A stretch of 64,000 nt of DNA, from contig NZ_FOBB01000004.1 of the NCBI RefSeq assembly GCF_900109685.1, forward strand, positions 93,842 to 157,841, given 5' to 3'. The notes under the pieces are model-generated. The model searched no databases and was not told the DNA's origin. It was given only the letters and a program-made list of their open reading frames with translations. Shown one piece after another: positions 42,825 to 51,803 of the stretch. Position numbers and translations under genes: made by a program. Every line of letters starts with the position of its first letter. Position 1 is the stretch's first letter. The stretch comes from Chitinophaga rupis (GTDB lineage Bacteria; Bacteroidota; Bacteroidia; Chitinophagales; Chitinophagaceae).

Positions 42825-43805
42825 ATGAACAGGGATATAACCGGAAAAACAATTGTGATCACCGGCGCTTCCAGCGGCGCTGGCAGGGCTGCTGCGGTGG
42901 AGCTGGCTGCCAGCAGGCCCTCACTGGTACTGGCTGGCAGAAATACCGTTTCGCTGGAAGAAGTGGCTGAAGAATGCAGGGAATTTGGTGCAGATGTACT
43001 GGTGGTACCTACAGATGTAACCGATGCTGCTGCCATGAAAAAGCTGGCCGCTACAGCCCATGACTGGGGTTTAGGTATAGATGTATGGATCAATAACGCC
43101 GGTGTGCTGGCAGCAGGTGATTTTGATGAAACACCCCTGGAAGTGCATAACCAGGTAGTAGCCACCAACCTGCTGGGTTATATGAGCGGCGTACATGCTG
43201 TACTGCCTTATTTTAAGCAGCAGCGCCATGGTATTATCATCAACAACATTTCCATTGGCGGCTATTTGCCGGTGCCTTATGGCGCCGGGTACACCGCCAG
43301 CAAATTCGGACTGCGCGGCTTTTCAGAGGCGCTTAAAGGCGAGCTTAGCCCGTGGCCGGAGATCTATGTTTGCGACCTCTTTCCCCATTTCCTGAATACG
43401 CCGGGCATACTGCATGCAGGTAATTATACCGGTAAGGTATTAAAGCCTGCGCCGCCGGTGCAAGACCCGGTTAAAGTGGCCAGGTCGATTGCTGCACTTA
43501 TCAGAGATCCAAAGTCTGCTAGCTATACCCTTCCTTCGCTGATATTTAAAGCGGCACATACCGTATTCCCCGGATTGACCACAAAAATCACCGGTATGGT
43601 AATACGTAAATACTTTAGCTTAGCAGAACCCATTGCCCGCACAAACGGCAACCTCTTTAATACGGTGGATTATGGTATGAGCACCAAGGGCGTTTTTCCG
43701 GCAGCCGGCACTATCAATAAAGCAAGGCGCAAAGCTACGGCAATGGGTTTCCTGGCAGGTTTTGCCATCGGCATTTATTTGTTGTCAAAAGGGAGCTCAA
43801 AATAA
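42825..43805 (+). CDS. SDR-family oxidoreductase with C-terminal hydrophobic anchor
   Basis: 326 residues. Cofactor motif TGASSGAG (13-20), NNAG (90-93), catalytic Ser143, Tyr156 and Lys160 (YTASK) are all present. The protein is about 70 residues longer than classical SDRs, and its tail (GFLAGFAIGIYLL, about 307-320) is hydrophobic, so it may be membrane-attached. This pattern is common among SDR proteins annotated as lipid or retinol dehydrogenase-like. An M23 peptidase gene follows 12 bp later and may be co-transcribed. Confidence 0.85.
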   Translation: MNRDITGKTIVITGASSGAGRAAAVELAASRPSLVLAGRNTVSLEEVAEECREFGADVLVVPTDVTDAAAMKKLAATAHDWGLGIDVWINNAGVLAAGDFDETPLEVHNQVVATNLLGYMSGVHAVLPYFKQQRHGIIINNISIGGYLPVPYGAGYTASKFGLRGFSEALKGELSPWPEIYVCDLFPHFLNTPGILHAGNYTGKVLKPAPPVQDPVKVARSIAALIRDPKSASYTLPSLIFKAAHTVFPGLTTKITGMVIRKYFSLAEPIARTNGNLFNTVDYGMSTKGVFPAAGTINKARRKATAMGFLAGFAIGIYLLSKGSSK

Positions 43806-43817
43806 AAGCGGTTTAAA

Positions 43818-45140
43818 ATGATTGCATATCACGGCAGGACAACAGGCATTTTATATACCTGCTTTGTCCTTTTTTTTGCTGCTGCCTGCTCTACCTCAAA
43901 AAGAGGATTATTTACAAAGCAAACAGCCCATGAGCAATATGCCAGCCGCCTTACCGATGCAGGGCTTGCCAGCAGCGCCCTGGGCAGCTTATGGTTTGCC
44001 GCAGCGGAAAAGGCCCTGGCACGCCCGCTAAGCATTACCTTACCTTATAAGGAAACCGGCTATTTTGCAGCAGAGAAACCGGATGCAGCAGGTTACCTGT
44101 TCCCGGCCCGCCGGGGTGATGTGCTAAAGATTGCCATAACCGGGAAACCAACCAGCAGCTTCAAAATTTTTGCAGACCTGTGGCAGCCGGCAGCCGCTAA
44201 TGAGAAACCTGTTCTGCTGGCGGCAGCAGATACCACTTCCTGGACCCTGCAACATGAAGTAAAGGCTGATGGCCGTTTTTTACTGCGCCTGCAACCTGAA
44301 TTATTACGCAGCGGTGAATATACCGTTACTATTACTACTGCGCCCTCCCTGGCTTTCCCGGTGCCGGGCAGCACACAGCCGCGTATTGGCAGCTTCTGGG
44401 GCGCTAACCGGGATGGCGGCAGCCGCAGCCACGAAGGCATTGATATTTTCGGCAAATTCAGAACACCGGTTATATCAGCAGCCGATGGCTTTATCAGCAG
44501 CACCCGTGAAAACAAGCTGGGAGGCCGGGTCATCTTCCTGAACCCGGATGGAAAACCTTACAGCTTGTACTATGCCCATCTTGATTCAGTGCTGGTACGC
44601 GAAGGACAAAAAGTAAAGCTGGGCGATACTATTGGTTTAATGGGTAATACCGGTAATGCCCGCAATACGGCTACCCATCTGCATTTTGGCATTTATACCA
44701 ATGGAGGCGCCATAGACCCGCTTCCTTTTGTGAACAGGGACCGGCCAGCACCTGCTGAAGTAACAGCAGCTACAGTCCTGTTGCAGCACATTATCCGCAA
44801 TACCGGCGCTACCTCTCTGATCGCATCTCCCGTAAAGAACGGCACACTCATAGAAAAACTACCGGCCAACCGGGTAATGCAGGTAATGGCTGCTACCGGC
44901 AGCTGGTATAAAGTAGCATTGCCTGACAGCCGGGAAGGATTTGTGGAAAGCAAAGCAGTATCCGCACAGCCCTATAAAAAGCAGCTGGCTAAAAATGCTA
45001 CCCCTTTGCTGGATGCACCTGATACCGCAGCAGCGGTAAAAATCACCATTCCTGCAGGCGCTGACATAGACATTTTAGGTGATCAGGGCGCCTACCGGTT
45101 TATAACATACGGGAAGCAAAAAGGCTGGGTGCAGCTGTAA
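43818..45140 (+). CDS. M23 (LytM) metallopeptidase lipoprotein with SH3-like domains
   Basis: 440 residues. The signal ends in the lipobox AAAC (about Cys24). An N-terminal beta-rich domain (about 45-185) precedes the peptidase (about 190-310) with the zinc motifs SHEGIDIF (HxxxD) and HLHFG (HxH). Two bacterial SH3-like segments complete the protein (about 320-380, SWYKVALPDSREGFVESK, and about 390-440, ending in KGWVQL). It should hydrolyse peptide cross-links of peptidoglycan from an outer- or inner-membrane anchor. All zinc ligands are present, so catalysis is expected, unlike the degenerate LytM activators. Confidence 0.88.
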   Translation: MIAYHGRTTGILYTCFVLFFAAACSTSKRGLFTKQTAHEQYASRLTDAGLASSALGSLWFAAAEKALARPLSITLPYKETGYFAAEKPDAAGYLFPARRGDVLKIAITGKPTSSFKIFADLWQPAAANEKPVLLAAADTTSWTLQHEVKADGRFLLRLQPELLRSGEYTVTITTAPSLAFPVPGSTQPRIGSFWGANRDGGSRSHEGIDIFGKFRTPVISAADGFISSTRENKLGGRVIFLNPDGKPYSLYYAHLDSVLVREGQKVKLGDTIGLMGNTGNARNTATHLHFGIYTNGGAIDPLPFVNRDRPAPAEVTAATVLLQHIIRNTGATSLIASPVKNGTLIEKLPANRVMQVMAATGSWYKVALPDSREGFVESKAVSAQPYKKQLAKNATPLLDAPDTAAAVKITIPAGADIDILGDQGAYRFITYGKQKGWVQL

Positions 45141-45153
45141 CAGTCATTACATT

Positions 45154-47160
45154 TTACTCCGGTACAAACAGCAGCGCATCTGCCAGCAGATCGCCCTGCA
45201 CACCTTCAGGTAATGCAATGCTTACGTAAAAAGGGCTGCCGCTGCTGTATTCATAAGTGCCCAGGGAGATCCATTCATTCCCATTTTCCACTAAAGACGG
45301 CGTAATGGTTTGCAGCCCGTTGGCAGCAGCAATCGTAAATGCTGCAGTTGATGCTTTATTGGCACGGGCTAAATTGTAATAGTAAATAGTATAACGCCCG
45401 TTAAATTGCATGGGCGGGTTAAAACGCACGCTGCTGGCGGCGGAGCCAGGTGCCACGGATAGCAGTATAGAGGTGGCATACTGGTTGGCAGACCTTAATC
45501 TTTGCCAGGTACCGGTAGTGCGTACATAAGCGGTATCCGCATCATCTACCTGCACTTCAGGTATGCTGCCATCTGCCAGCGGATCCTGTTTCAGCTTTTG
45601 CTGCACGGCAGTAACATCTATATCCTGGATAGCCTGCTGGTTGTTAATAGCCTGCACAGCGGCAACAGCGGCCGACTGTCCCAGCACCATAAACACAGGC
45701 TCCATGCGTATGGAGCCATAGGCAATATGTGTAGCGGACAAACAAACCGGCACCAGTAAATTCCTACACTCTGCTGCTTTGGGTACTATTGAACGGTAGC
45801 TGATAGCATATGGGTTCAGCACACCTACCTGTACATCCCCTTCATTTTTTACCATACCGTTCACCACTATACGCTGGCAGTTATGGGAATCCATAGAGTA
45901 AGCGCCCAGGCCAATACCGTCCGTTGCCTTCACGCGCCCCTCGCAGTTAGCCTGCGTCATTACATAGGCGCTTACCATACGGCGCGCTTCGCGTATGTAC
46001 AGCTGAAAGGTCCAGTTACTATTGTCTGAATATTCATCTTTAGGGTAACCCCATTTTAACATCAGCGGGCGAATGTTGGCCTTTACCCGTGGGTCATGGC
46101 CCAGGAAGTACAGCCATCCTTTTGTATAGTCCTCATGCATTTTAAAGATCTGCCGCCGGGTCATATAATCTGCTTCCGCATAATCATAGTTCATGCCGAT
46201 CATATCTGTAGAAAAAGGACCGTTGTTATTGATGTCTGTTTTATTATTTGGCATAACATCAAACTTTAAACCGCCCATAAGGCTGGTCCAGGGCGTTTTG
46301 GCCATGGAACGCAATGCCAGCTCATAACGCGTGGAATCATAGTTATCCGGGCGGGTAATGGGAATCATATTGGCGGCTACGTTGGTAAGGCAAATACGGA
46401 AGTTGTAGGCCTGCACCTTTGCATCGCCACTGCCGGGTGCTGCCAGCGATGCAGGGCTAATACCCCATAACAGGCCGCTTTCCGGCTGGCCGGGTGTTCT
46501 GTAGGGATCTATGCTGTCTGCAAACTGGTGTTTATCGCGCAGCTGTACGCCGTTGTAGGTTTCCTGGTACTGGGTATTGGCTTCGCGGCCCACGGTATAG
46601 CTTACACCGGCTTTGGCCATCAGGTCGCCTTCATAGCTGCAGTCAATAAATATTTTTGCGGTGATGGTCCTTATTGAATCGTTATTGCAGTCAACTTTAA
46701 TAAGGTTAATGGATTGTATGTTGCCCTGCTGTACGGTGGCCTGAGTAAGATAATAGCGGTACAGCACGGGTACGGCGGCGTTTTGAATATAGCTGTTAAT
46801 AAGCGCTTCCGCTACATGCGGCTCAAAGATCCATTGCTCAAATTTCCCGTAATGCTGGCCAATACGCCGGTAAAAATTCCGTCCCAGGCCGGTGATAGCG
46901 TATTTATTGCCAATGTCTGTCATGCCCAGGCCGCCGGTGGTCATGCCGCCCAGGTGACTACCGGGATCGATCAGCAGTACTGTTTTACCCATTTTTTTGG
47001 CGGTATAGGCAGCTATTACCCCGGCGGCGGTACCACCATAAATGCAAATATCATAGCTGTTTGCCTGCTGTGCAGCCAGCGGCTGGGGGGGTATTAAAAA
47101 AAGGAGGGTGACAAGCAGTAAGCAGCCTGCTTTTGTAGGGGTCCATTTTCGTGTGATCAT
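45154..47160 (-). CDS. Secreted FAD-dependent oxidoreductase
   Basis: 668 residues with a Sec signal ending near PLAAQQ. The dinucleotide motif YGGTAAGVIAAYTAKKMGKTV (about 40-60) and HLGGMTTGGLG match the FAD-dependent oxidoreductase family found in Bacteroidota polysaccharide loci (PF12831 type, sometimes annotated as xanthan lyase-like). IFIDCSYEGDLMAKAGV is the second conserved block. The C-terminal about 130 residues are beta-rich and resemble a golvesin/xanthan-lyase-type domain (TGTWQRLRSANQYATSILL). The substrate is unknown; loss of signal-peptide context is not seen. It converges with the M23 gene. Confidence 0.82.
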   Translation of the reverse strand: MITRKWTPTKAGCLLLVTLLFLIPPQPLAAQQANSYDICIYGGTAAGVIAAYTAKKMGKTVLLIDPGSHLGGMTTGGLGMTDIGNKYAITGLGRNFYRRIGQHYGKFEQWIFEPHVAEALINSYIQNAAVPVLYRYYLTQATVQQGNIQSINLIKVDCNNDSIRTITAKIFIDCSYEGDLMAKAGVSYTVGREANTQYQETYNGVQLRDKHQFADSIDPYRTPGQPESGLLWGISPASLAAPGSGDAKVQAYNFRICLTNVAANMIPITRPDNYDSTRYELALRSMAKTPWTSLMGGLKFDVMPNNKTDINNNGPFSTDMIGMNYDYAEADYMTRRQIFKMHEDYTKGWLYFLGHDPRVKANIRPLMLKWGYPKDEYSDNSNWTFQLYIREARRMVSAYVMTQANCEGRVKATDGIGLGAYSMDSHNCQRIVVNGMVKNEGDVQVGVLNPYAISYRSIVPKAAECRNLLVPVCLSATHIAYGSIRMEPVFMVLGQSAAVAAVQAINNQQAIQDIDVTAVQQKLKQDPLADGSIPEVQVDDADTAYVRTTGTWQRLRSANQYATSILLSVAPGSAASSVRFNPPMQFNGRYTIYYYNLARANKASTAAFTIAAANGLQTITPSLVENGNEWISLGTYEYSSGSPFYVSIALPEGVQGDLLADALLFVPE

Positions 47161-47310
47161 TACTGTTAGTTTAAATTTGAGGTGATCCCTAAAATAGGAA
47201 TGAGGGTGCGGGCAGGCGTATCGGGTTATAGGTATAGTACTTTATTTAAGGTACGGTTTTTAACTGCGGTACCGGTTCAGCTGACTAAATAGTGTAATGG
47301 GCAAAACGGC

Positions 47311-47838
47311 TTATACTAAATACTTTTCCCTGATAAAATTGCAATGATGCTGGTTATGCCCCACTGCCATCCAGCCTAAGCTGCGGGCGGAGTAAATTAT
47401 TTTCTTGTCCGGGAAGTCTTTAAAATCCAGCATTGCCGGTGTCATGCTGCTGAACAGGCTTATAGTAGCATCGCGGATGGTGATCAGCTCATCCCGTATA
47501 TCTGCCAGGGTACGGTTAGCCGCATTAAAATCTTTAGGATAGGTATCCCCTGCGGGCGGCACTTCCAGGTCAACATCTATTTGCCGGGAGTAGCAAAAAG
47601 CTTTGTAGGCGTAGTAGCGTTCATCATCGGCCAGGTGAATAAAAACCTGCTTTACCGTCCATTTGTCTTCCGCGTATCTAAAATCTTCTTTTGACACCGG
47701 AATGGAGCTGATCAGGTCAAGCATCTGCTGTTTATTATGCTGCAAAGCTGCTATCAGGTCATCGCCGGGCGCCAGGTTAAAAAAGTAAGGATACCAGGCA
47801 GGTGCATCATCTGCATTTGGACGGCCGATCTTTAACAT
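47311..47838 (-). CDS. DinB-family metal-dependent four-helix protein
   Basis: 175 residues. DinB/YfiT features are a helix with KWTVKQVFIHLADDERYYAY (His in the first metal site) and the C-terminal GHNQHHCNFIREKYL (two metal-ligand His). Family members include thiol-S-transferases using bacillithiol or mycothiol and hydrolases; many have no known activity. Soluble, no signal peptide. It stands alone between two larger gaps. Confidence 0.85.
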   Translation of the reverse strand: MLKIGRPNADDAPAWYPYFFNLAPGDDLIAALQHNKQQMLDLISSIPVSKEDFRYAEDKWTVKQVFIHLADDERYYAYKAFCYSRQIDVDLEVPPAGDTYPKDFNAANRTLADIRDELITIRDATISLFSSMTPAMLDFKDFPDKKIIYSARSLGWMAVGHNQHHCNFIREKYLV

Positions 47839-48168
47839 ATGGGTTTAATGAATTGTGCTTTACCGGATAAATTTAGTACATACCTCTTTACTATTAAAGT
47901 GTTATACAGGAATAGATGTAAATAATACTCTTTTTGCTTTTTCGGGAAAAAACCTATATTCGCCTCAACGAACAATGAAGAGATTACAGTGATGTAATTA
48001 TCAACCAATTAGCTTAAATCGTATAGAAGAATTTCCTGTACTTATTATAATTACTATATATAAGCACAATACAGTGATCATTTTTGCCTGATGATGTTGT
48101 CCAAAATCTAATCCGCCAATACCGGAATGATACCTTATAGAAATAATTCGCTGACATAAATTAATACT
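47839..48168. other. Intergenic region between divergent DinB and outer membrane barrel genes
   Basis: 330 bp of AT-rich sequence with no credible gene; a 120-codon minus-strand frame here only extends into the shadow of the barrel gene. TATATTCG near 47953 is a near-match to a -7 box on the plus strand but lies over 200 bp before the barrel gene. No repeat of the kind seen elsewhere. Confidence 0.4.
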
Positions 48169-49098
48169 ATGAAATTTTTTACGACGGTGTGCGTATGCAT
48201 CTTCATGGTTTGCCGTCTGCAGGCGCAAACAGACATGGATGCTATTATGCTGAATAAAAATGTACTGTGCGTGGGTGGCATGTACAGCCATAACAGCTGG
48301 AAGAACTACTGGGAAGGCACCTTTAAAAGGGACAATGAGAACCTGGGTACCGTAAGCACACAAATGATTGGCATAATGGGCAACTATGGTATTACCAGTA
48401 AATTAAATGTGCTGTTTAACCTGCCCTATGTGCAAACCAAAGCTACCAACGGCACCCTGAAAGGCCTGAAGGGAGTGCAGGACCTTGGACTTTCCGTGAA
48501 ATATAAGATCCATACTTTCTCCATTGGGAAAAAGAGCAGGTTAGCTGCTTTTGCCATCGGCAATTTCTCCTTTCCGGTCACCAATTATGTAGCTGACTTT
48601 TTGCCCATGTCCATTGGGCTTCACAGCAAGAACCTCACTTTCAGGGGCATGCTTGATTACCAGCTTGGTAAATTCTTCACCACCGCATCCGGATACTATA
48701 CTTTAAGAAGCAATATCAGGATAGACCGCACCGCTTATTATGATACGGAAATGCATCTTACCAACGAGGTGGATATGCCCAATGTGGCCGGCTTTAATGC
48801 AAGAGCAGGTTACAGAAGCCGTACCTGGATAGCAGAAGCGGTTTTGGATAATATGAATACGCTGGGCGGTTTTGATATCAGGAAGAATGATATGCCGTTC
48901 CCAAGCAATAAGATGAACGCCACTATGACCGGCGTTAATTTCAAATATTCATTTGCCAGGGCCCTTCGCGGCCTTGAGCTAACAGCCGGTGCAAAGTATA
49001 CGGTTGCAGGCAGGAATGTGGGCCAGGCCACTATAGTGAATGGCGGCGTTTTTTACCTGATGGACTTTTCAAAAAAACATGCAACTTATGAAAACTAA
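48169..49098 (+). CDS. Outer membrane beta-barrel protein
   Basis: 309 residues with a Sec signal peptide (cleavage after RLQA). The mature part alternates polar and hydrophobic residues in many short strands with aromatic belts (YGITSKLNVLFNLPYVQTKA and later repeats), as in the phenol-degradation MetA-like/porin-like transporters. It ends 11 bp inside the next gene, implying translational coupling to the PAP2-type lipoprotein. The substrate is unknown; a role in moving the product or substrate of that enzyme is possible. Confidence 0.7.
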   Translation: MKFFTTVCVCIFMVCRLQAQTDMDAIMLNKNVLCVGGMYSHNSWKNYWEGTFKRDNENLGTVSTQMIGIMGNYGITSKLNVLFNLPYVQTKATNGTLKGLKGVQDLGLSVKYKIHTFSIGKKSRLAAFAIGNFSFPVTNYVADFLPMSIGLHSKNLTFRGMLDYQLGKFFTTASGYYTLRSNIRIDRTAYYDTEMHLTNEVDMPNVAGFNARAGYRSRTWIAEAVLDNMNTLGGFDIRKNDMPFPSNKMNATMTGVNFKYSFARALRGLELTAGAKYTVAGRNVGQATIVNGGVFYLMDFSKKHATYEN

Positions 49099-50641
49099 TC
49101 TTAGCTATAAATTACTGATGGTAACAGTGCTTAGTGCGCTGGTATACTGGTCGTGCTCAAAGGACCTGAATGACCGCTCTGACAGCTATCCTGCACTAAC
49201 ACCCACCAGCATTGACCTGGATGCCGGTACATGGAAACCTGTGCTGCTGACCACACCCGGCGAATTTGCCGTTGCAGCGCCAGTGGCCACCAACACCCCC
49301 GCCTATATAGCGGAGCTGAATGAAATAAAAGGTTTGCAGCGCAACCTTAGCGACAACGATAAAAAGATCATTCAATACTGGAGCGCCGGTGCGGTATTAA
49401 GGTGGAACGAAATATTACGTGAGCTGGTAGCAAAATATAACTTACCTCCTTATCAGAATCCGGATAACACGTATCCTGCACCCAGTGCAGCTAATCCGTT
49501 TGCCTATCCTTATTTTCCGTTTGCCAATCCGCCCTATGCAGCGCGGGCCTATGCCTATGTAAGCGCGGCCCAGTATGATGCGCTGGTAGCAACCTGGCAT
49601 TATAAGAAATTATACAACCGTGCAGCGCCGTATAAAGTGGATTCACTGGTACAGGCCCTGGTTCCCAGGTCGGACCTGCCCTCTTACCCCAGTGAAGATG
49701 CTGCAGTTGCCGGAGCCGCTGTAGAAATGCTGAAATTATTATTCCCCGGCGAGGTGGCTTACATTCAGCAAAAAGCCGATGAGCAGGAACGGTACCGGAT
49801 TATGGCAGGGGCTAATGTACGCAGCGAAATTGAGGCCGGTGAAGCGTTGGGAAAGCTGGTAGCGCAAAAATTCTCTGCCAGGGGAAGAGCTGACCGGGCA
49901 GGGCAGGCCATAGGCAATCCTGACATCTGGAAAAAATTTGAAACCGATACAGAAGCAAAGGGAGAGGTTTGCTGGTTTAGCCTCGAATCTCCCAAAAGGC
50001 CGCCCATGCTGCCTTTATTTTCAAAAGTAAAGGGCTTTTTATGCGACTCAATGGATATTATTAATATGCGCCCGGCGCCGCCGCCCTCTACCTCTTCACA
50101 GCAATTCAAAGAGGAAACAGAAGAAGTGTTATACTACAGCCAGCATCCTACCCGCGACCGTTTGCGCATTGTGCATTTCTGGGCCGATGGCGCCGGCACC
50201 TACACTCCTGCCGGCCACTGGGATGCCATTGCAGCCGATGAATTTGTAAAAGAGCATTACAGCGAGGTAAGATGGGCCAGGAACTATGCGCTGATCAATA
50301 TGGCATTAATGGATGCTGCTATTGCCTGCTGGGATGCTAAGTATTTTTATTTTAATCCCAGGCCTTCGCAGTCGGATCCGAATATTAAAACATTAACGGG
50401 CGTACCTAATTTCCCTTCCTATACATCCGGCCACTCAACGTTCAGCGCTGCGGCGGCCACTGTGTTAACGCACCTGCTGCCTGACCGGGGATCCAAATTC
50501 AATGACATGGCTACAGAAGCTTCTATGTCGCGCTTATACGGCGCTATCCATTATCGGAGTGATTGTACCATGGGACTGGAAAGCGGTAGAAAAGTGGGTG
50601 AGCGTGCTGTGTTAAGGGCGCAAACGGATGGGGCGGAGTAA
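49088..50641 (+). CDS. PAP2/vanadium-haloperoxidase-like lipoprotein
   Basis: About 517 residues from MKTNLSYKLLMV, with lipobox YWSC; an ATG three codons earlier is also in frame. The C-terminal half has the complete acid phosphatase/vanadium haloperoxidase pocket: K-x6-RP in KYFYFNPRPS (Lys about 418), PSYTSGHSTF (PSGH) and SRLYGAIHYRSD (SRxxxxxHxxxD). Such enzymes hydrolyse phosphoesters or, with vanadate, oxidise halides; the sequence cannot tell which. The long N-terminal region (about 30-300) is typical of the Bacteroidota vanadium-dependent haloperoxidase-related proteins. Coupled to the barrel gene upstream. Confidence 0.85.
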   Translation: MKTNLSYKLLMVTVLSALVYWSCSKDLNDRSDSYPALTPTSIDLDAGTWKPVLLTTPGEFAVAAPVATNTPAYIAELNEIKGLQRNLSDNDKKIIQYWSAGAVLRWNEILRELVAKYNLPPYQNPDNTYPAPSAANPFAYPYFPFANPPYAARAYAYVSAAQYDALVATWHYKKLYNRAAPYKVDSLVQALVPRSDLPSYPSEDAAVAGAAVEMLKLLFPGEVAYIQQKADEQERYRIMAGANVRSEIEAGEALGKLVAQKFSARGRADRAGQAIGNPDIWKKFETDTEAKGEVCWFSLESPKRPPMLPLFSKVKGFLCDSMDIINMRPAPPPSTSSQQFKEETEEVLYYSQHPTRDRLRIVHFWADGAGTYTPAGHWDAIAADEFVKEHYSEVRWARNYALINMALMDAAIACWDAKYFYFNPRPSQSDPNIKTLTGVPNFPSYTSGHSTFSAAAATVLTHLLPDRGSKFNDMATEASMSRLYGAIHYRSDCTMGLESGRKVGERAVLRAQTDGAE

Positions 50642-50790
50642 GCTGAAAGCGTAAAGCAGAAAGCAGAAAGCTGAGGACCGTATGTTCATGGCTTTTTGCT
50701 TTATTCTTTCTGCTTTTGGCTTTATGCTTTTTGCTTTCCGCTTTCTGCTTTACGCTTTGTGCTTTACGCTTTGTGCTTTCTGCTCTTTAT
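50641..50790. repeat. GCTTTCTGC-word inverted repeat block 3' of the PAP2-type gene
   Basis: The left arm consists of GCGTAAAGC, AGAAAGC words just after the stop codon; the right arm is a longer run of GCTTTATGC, GCTTTCCGC, GCTTTCTGC, GCTTTACGC words. The best matching stretches (from about 50648, and about 50733-50756) pair over roughly 25 bp with one or two mismatches. The block runs up to the AraC promoter. Confidence 0.75.
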
Positions 50791-50817
50791 ATTTGCTGCT
50801 GTTTCCCGTATTACAAT

Positions 50818-51714
50818 ATGAACGAACAGGAACGCATACCGGCGGGTATCAGCACTATTGAAGGAATATCTGTTTTCAATGAAAAGAGTATTAATATGGA
50901 GGAGTATGCCCCCATGATCAATAAACCTTTCCGTGCAGAAACAGGCGGCTTCTTTCTTGTTACCAGCGGCGCTATGCGGCTGCAATGCAATCTTGAAACC
51001 CTTACCTGCACCCGGGGCTGCATTTACTTCATTATCCAGGGGTTTATTTATACCATTGAAGACATCTCTGAAGATTGCACTTTTGCCGGTATTACCATGG
51101 ACACTGATTTTCTTATGAAAAGCGGTATCCACGTTACCGGTAGTGAACTGTTCCAGATGACCGCCTCCGGCATCAACCACCAGTACAGCATTAATGACAG
51201 TGAGGTGGAAATGATCACCACTATGCTGGATATATTAACCGCCAAGCTTACCAATAGCGATCCCCTTTATTTTCAGAAAGAGGTGATCCAGCATCAGCTC
51301 ATGGCGTTACTTTATGAAACCGGGTCTATTTTCAGGAAGTACAACGATTTTCAATCCATAAAGCTTAACCGCAAAGAAGATCTTACCGCCAGGTTCCTGG
51401 ACCTTTTACGGCTGCATGTTAAAAGTGAACGCAGCCTCCAGTTCTATGCCAACCGCCTGTCTGTAACAACCGGCCATCTTACAAAGGTTATTAAACAGGT
51501 GATCGGCAAACCGGCTGGTGAGCTGATAGATACGGCCGTGATAACGGAGGCCCAGATACTGCTCAGCAACCCCGCAGTGAGTGTGGCGCAGGCAGCAGAA
51601 GAGCTGCAGTTCAGCGACCAATCCTTTTTTGGGAAATACTTTAAAAAACACACCGGCCTCTCTCCCTCCACTTATAAGCAGACCGTTAAAAATGGAAAAA
51701 ATAATCTGTTTTGA
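50818..51714 (+). CDS. AraC-family regulator, probable control of efflux system 3
   Basis: About 298 residues from MNEQERIPAGIS. The frame is open upstream only because the repeat block has no stops; TATATTTG (50788-50795) is a consensus -7 box and puts the transcript start near 50802. N-terminal cupin-like sensor (about 25-110), middle helices, and C-terminal double HTH (about 195-295; LQFSDQSFFGKYFKKHTGLSPSTY). It is followed on the same strand by a degenerate SDR and the adaptor-RND-OMF genes, so it likely regulates them. No close similarity to the other AraC proteins beyond the HTH. Confidence 0.87.
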   Translation: MNEQERIPAGISTIEGISVFNEKSINMEEYAPMINKPFRAETGGFFLVTSGAMRLQCNLETLTCTRGCIYFIIQGFIYTIEDISEDCTFAGITMDTDFLMKSGIHVTGSELFQMTASGINHQYSINDSEVEMITTMLDILTAKLTNSDPLYFQKEVIQHQLMALLYETGSIFRKYNDFQSIKLNRKEDLTARFLDLLRLHVKSERSLQFYANRLSVTTGHLTKVIKQVIGKPAGELIDTAVITEAQILLSNPAVSVAQAAEELQFSDQSFFGKYFKKHTGLSPSTYKQTVKNGKNNLF

Positions 51715-51803
51715 CCAATTTTGGCTATAATCAGACCTTTTACACCCCTCTTTTTTTATCCAATTTTGCATCGTCAGTTTCGTATTCAACTGATCTGTGA
51801 GAA

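Noticed and set aside
48001..48363. 120-codon minus-strand frame over the start of the barrel gene
   Set aside because: It is a shadow of the barrel gene's signal-peptide region and an AT-rich gap; no start-site signals or family features.
50641..50790. Possible CRISPR array
   Set aside because: There is no constant direct repeat with unique spacers; the words are short, variable and in both orientations, and no cas gene is near.
50716..50817. N-terminal extension of the AraC protein, looking like a Cys/Leu/Phe-rich membrane segment
   Set aside because: It is the GCTTTCTGC repeat read in one frame and lies upstream of the TATATTTG promoter box.
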